6,371 bases of DNA, taken from Hyphomicrobiaceae bacterium (GTDB taxonomy: Bacteria > Pseudomonadota > Alphaproteobacteria > Rhizobiales > Hyphomicrobiaceae). The first letter of the stretch is position 1. Each line of letters begins with the position of its first letter. A program made the translations under genes and the position numbers. The DNA lies in contig JAJFHI010000135.1 of the NCBI GenBank assembly GCA_021775715.1, positions 1 to 6,371 on the forward strand, in the 5' to 3' direction. Below are positions 6,136-6,371 of this stretch, one piece after another. A model generated the notes under the pieces. The model ran no database searches, was not told the DNA's origin, and worked only from the letters and a program-made list of their open reading frames with translations.

Positions 6136-6371
6136 TCACAGCTGGCTGAAGGCTTGAGCGTACTCCACGCGAGCAACTTCAACGCGGCTCTCTGTCAACT
6201 GCAATGCCATGAAGTGAGGGCCCGAATAATCGCACGGAAAATCTGCAGCGGAGTCCGCAGAGAAACCAAATCGAGAGTAATAGTCTGGATCCCCGAGGAC
6301 GAAGATCATTTTGAACCCCATCGCGCGAGCTTGATCCAGCGCCTCTCGAGTGAGCATCGATCCGATGCCTC
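6136..6371 (-). CDS. GNAT family N-acetyltransferase, YhbS-like (C-terminal part, 5' end outside window)
   Basis: The frame runs off the right edge, leaving 77 complete codons plus the stop. It opens with GIGS, the end of the Gly-rich acetyl-CoA pyrophosphate loop of GNAT enzymes, followed by an LTREALDQARAMGF helix. The strand MIFVLGDPDYYSRFGFS then carries the YY.RFGF signature of the YhbS-type (COG3153) subfamily. The tail (GPHFMALQL) is also typical. The ATG at 6357 is internal and not the real start. It would transfer acetyl from acetyl-CoA to an amine; the acceptor is unknown. Its 3' end converges on the gene ending at 5939. Confidence 0.88.
   Translation of the reverse strand, partial: GIGSMLTREALDQARAMGFKMIFVLGDPDYYSRFGFSADSAADFPCDYSGPHFMALQLTESRVEVARVEYAQAFSQL

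Overview
The window looks like a piece of an alphaproteobacterial chromosome, probably Rhizobiales-like. The grounds are a class II c-type cytochrome of the type I associate with that group, a ZnuD-like TonB receptor, and degenerate intergenic sequence resembling the short 'MSA..G.AD' interspersed repeats of Bradyrhizobium relatives. The taxonomic call is inference from protein and repeat style. No rRNA, tRNA, insertion sequence or CRISPR array is visible.

Layout, left to right. (1) Bases 2-1402, +: the C-terminal two thirds of a TonB-dependent outer-membrane receptor, cut by the left edge and followed by a GC-rich hairpin. (2) 1547-2011, -: a small VOC (glyoxalase-fold) protein. (3) 2321-2800, +: a secreted class II cytochrome c with one CVQCH haem site, divergent from the VOC gene. 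(4) 2801-3582: about 780 bases without a convincing gene, holding repeat-like and AT-rich sequence. (5) 3583-4029, +: a tautomerase-superfamily enzyme that keeps all six catalytic residues of cis-3-chloroacrylate dehalogenase in register. (6) Convergent with it on the - strand, 5056-4403: a DsbA/kappa-GST-fold protein of the 2-hydroxychromene-2-carboxylate isomerase type. Its stop overlaps the start of the C-terminal half of a type II haloacid dehalogenase (4406-4074) that lacks the nucleophile half. (7) 5451-5939, +: an unrecognised small protein with an N-terminal membrane anchor. (8) 6136-6371, -: the C-terminal part of a YhbS-like GNAT acetyltransferase, cut by the right edge.

The most interesting block is 3583-5056. 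A cis-CaaD-type tautomerase, a haloacid-dehalogenase relic and a glutathione-transferase-fold isomerase lie tail to tail. Together they suggest a degraded catabolic island for a halogenated, acetylenic or otherwise unsaturated small acid, or for aromatic fragments. The dehalogenase is truncated exactly at the end of the isomerase gene, so the island appears to have been rearranged. The substrate cannot be read from sequence alone. The other genes are single units in a loosely packed accessory-type region with no clear functional link to each other.
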